Both the position numbers and the translations under genes were made by a program. 64,000 bases of DNA from Candidatus Accumulibacter proximus (lineage in GTDB: Bacteria; Pseudomonadota; Gammaproteobacteria; Burkholderiales; Rhodocyclaceae), in the NCBI GenBank assembly GCA_016709675.1, contig JADJMH010000038.1:1-64000 (forward strand), given 5' to 3'. Each line of letters starts with the position of its first letter. Within the stretch, counting starts at the first letter, position 1. Of this stretch, positions 63,645 through 64,000 are shown one piece after another. The notes under the pieces are model-generated. The model did not search any database. It was not told where the DNA came from and saw nothing but the letters and a program-made list of their open reading frames with translations.

Positions 63645-63959
63645 ATGAATACCTTGTCCTTCACCACCCCGCACGAACTCCAGGTCCTCCTCGGTGAGCG
63701 GCTGCGGCGCCTGCGTCTGAACCGCAACCTCGATCAGCTCACCACCGCCGAGAAGGCCGGCATTTCGGAAAAGGCCTTGCGCAATCTCGAAGCCGGCCGG
63801 GGATCGACTATCGAAACGCTGCTGCGCGTGCTGAAGGCGCTCGATTCGCTGCAGGGGATCGACCTGCTCGCGCCCGAAGCCACGGTCAATCCGCTCGACC
63901 TGCTGCGCCAGCCGCGGCTGCCACAGCGGGCGCGCCGGCGCGCGAAGGAGAAGGGATGA
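63645..63959 (+). CDS. HipB-like XRE-family antitoxin/regulator
   Basis: This 104-aa protein has an XRE helix-turn-helix: LGERLRRLRLNRNLDQLTTA, EKAGISEKALRNLEAGRGST, then a short tail with a basic end (RARRRAKEKG). Its stop overlaps the start of the next gene (ATGA), which begins like a HipA kinase toxin, so it is the antitoxin and autorepressor of a hipBA pair. Confidence 0.8.
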   Translation: MNTLSFTTPHELQVLLGERLRRLRLNRNLDQLTTAEKAGISEKALRNLEAGRGSTIETLLRVLKALDSLQGIDLLAPEATVNPLDLLRQPRLPQRARRRAKEKG

Positions 63960-64000
63960 ACACGCCGGTGATCGAGGTCCGCATCTGGGGCCAGCGGGTC
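63956..64000 (+). CDS. HipA-like kinase toxin, N-terminus only
   Basis: Fifteen codons (MNTPVIEVRIWGQRV) start at 63956, overlapping the antitoxin stop, and run off the window. The V.V..WG..V pattern is the typical first strand of the HipA N-terminal domain. The catalytic domain lies outside. Confidence 0.65.
   Translation, partial: MNTPVIEVRIWGQRV

Overview
The window is high-GC DNA whose housekeeping genes look betaproteobacterial. The lplT-alr-radA order, the serC-serA pair and the combination of GlgM-type glycogen synthase, GlgE and GlgP suggest a Rhodocyclales organism, perhaps of the Candidatus Accumulibacter kind. That placement is inference, not a database result.

Layout. 1-3.9 kb: decayed mobile-element DNA. 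It holds frameshifted recT, a RecE-like/DUF3799 exonuclease and an ssb-like fragment, plus an intact DUF1845/AcaB-like gene, and it abuts the 3' end of a tRNA-Ser gene. 4-25.9 kb: ordinary chromosome, with paaI, a hydrolase, truC, ychJ, an RRM protein, rhlE, serC-serA, a SixA-Nudix fusion, an FtsX-type permease, radA, alr, a LysR regulator, lplT (one frameshift), an AsnC/Lrp regulator, the TPM/LemA cluster, a family-4 uracil-DNA glycosylase, rimI and tsaB. A block of about 600 bases at 15.7-16.3 kb is almost pure G/C with long G runs and is probably a sequence artefact. 26-32 kb: alpha-glucan metabolism, glgM-glgE convergent with glgP. 32.4-37.7 kb: a patatin lipoprotein, a BenE transporter, an astacin-like protease, a tRNA-Pro/Arg/His cluster and a DUF4239 membrane protein.

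37.9-64 kb: a defence island. It starts with an MNT nucleotidyltransferase, a possible RNA-ligase fragment, a DUF3696 ATPase, gene debris and a 5'-truncated IS1634-family transposase. The core is a DNA phosphorothioation system. On the + strand, sspB(DUF4007)-sspC(ATPase)-sspD(PAPS-reductase-like) overlap by 8 nt at each junction. On the - strand, facing it, are sspF-sspG-sspH, coupled by 4-nt overlaps. Four nucleotides after sspH comes a DUF262 protein with a DGQQR motif and a divergent HNH-like C-terminus (SspE-like). A complete Ser/Thr kinase follows it. Upstream of sspF lies an 869-aa phosphorothioation-associated putative methyltransferase with an internally duplicated flanking domain. 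No cysteine desulfurase (sspA/dndA) is present. The island ends with a stop-interrupted helicase-like remnant and a hipBA-type toxin-antitoxin pair cut by the window end.

The sspBCD-sspFGH core is a known type of defence system. What looks less described is the composite restriction operon: a DUF262/HNH-like protein and a eukaryotic-like kinase downstream of sspFGH, separated from each other by a pair of near-identical palindromic repeats.
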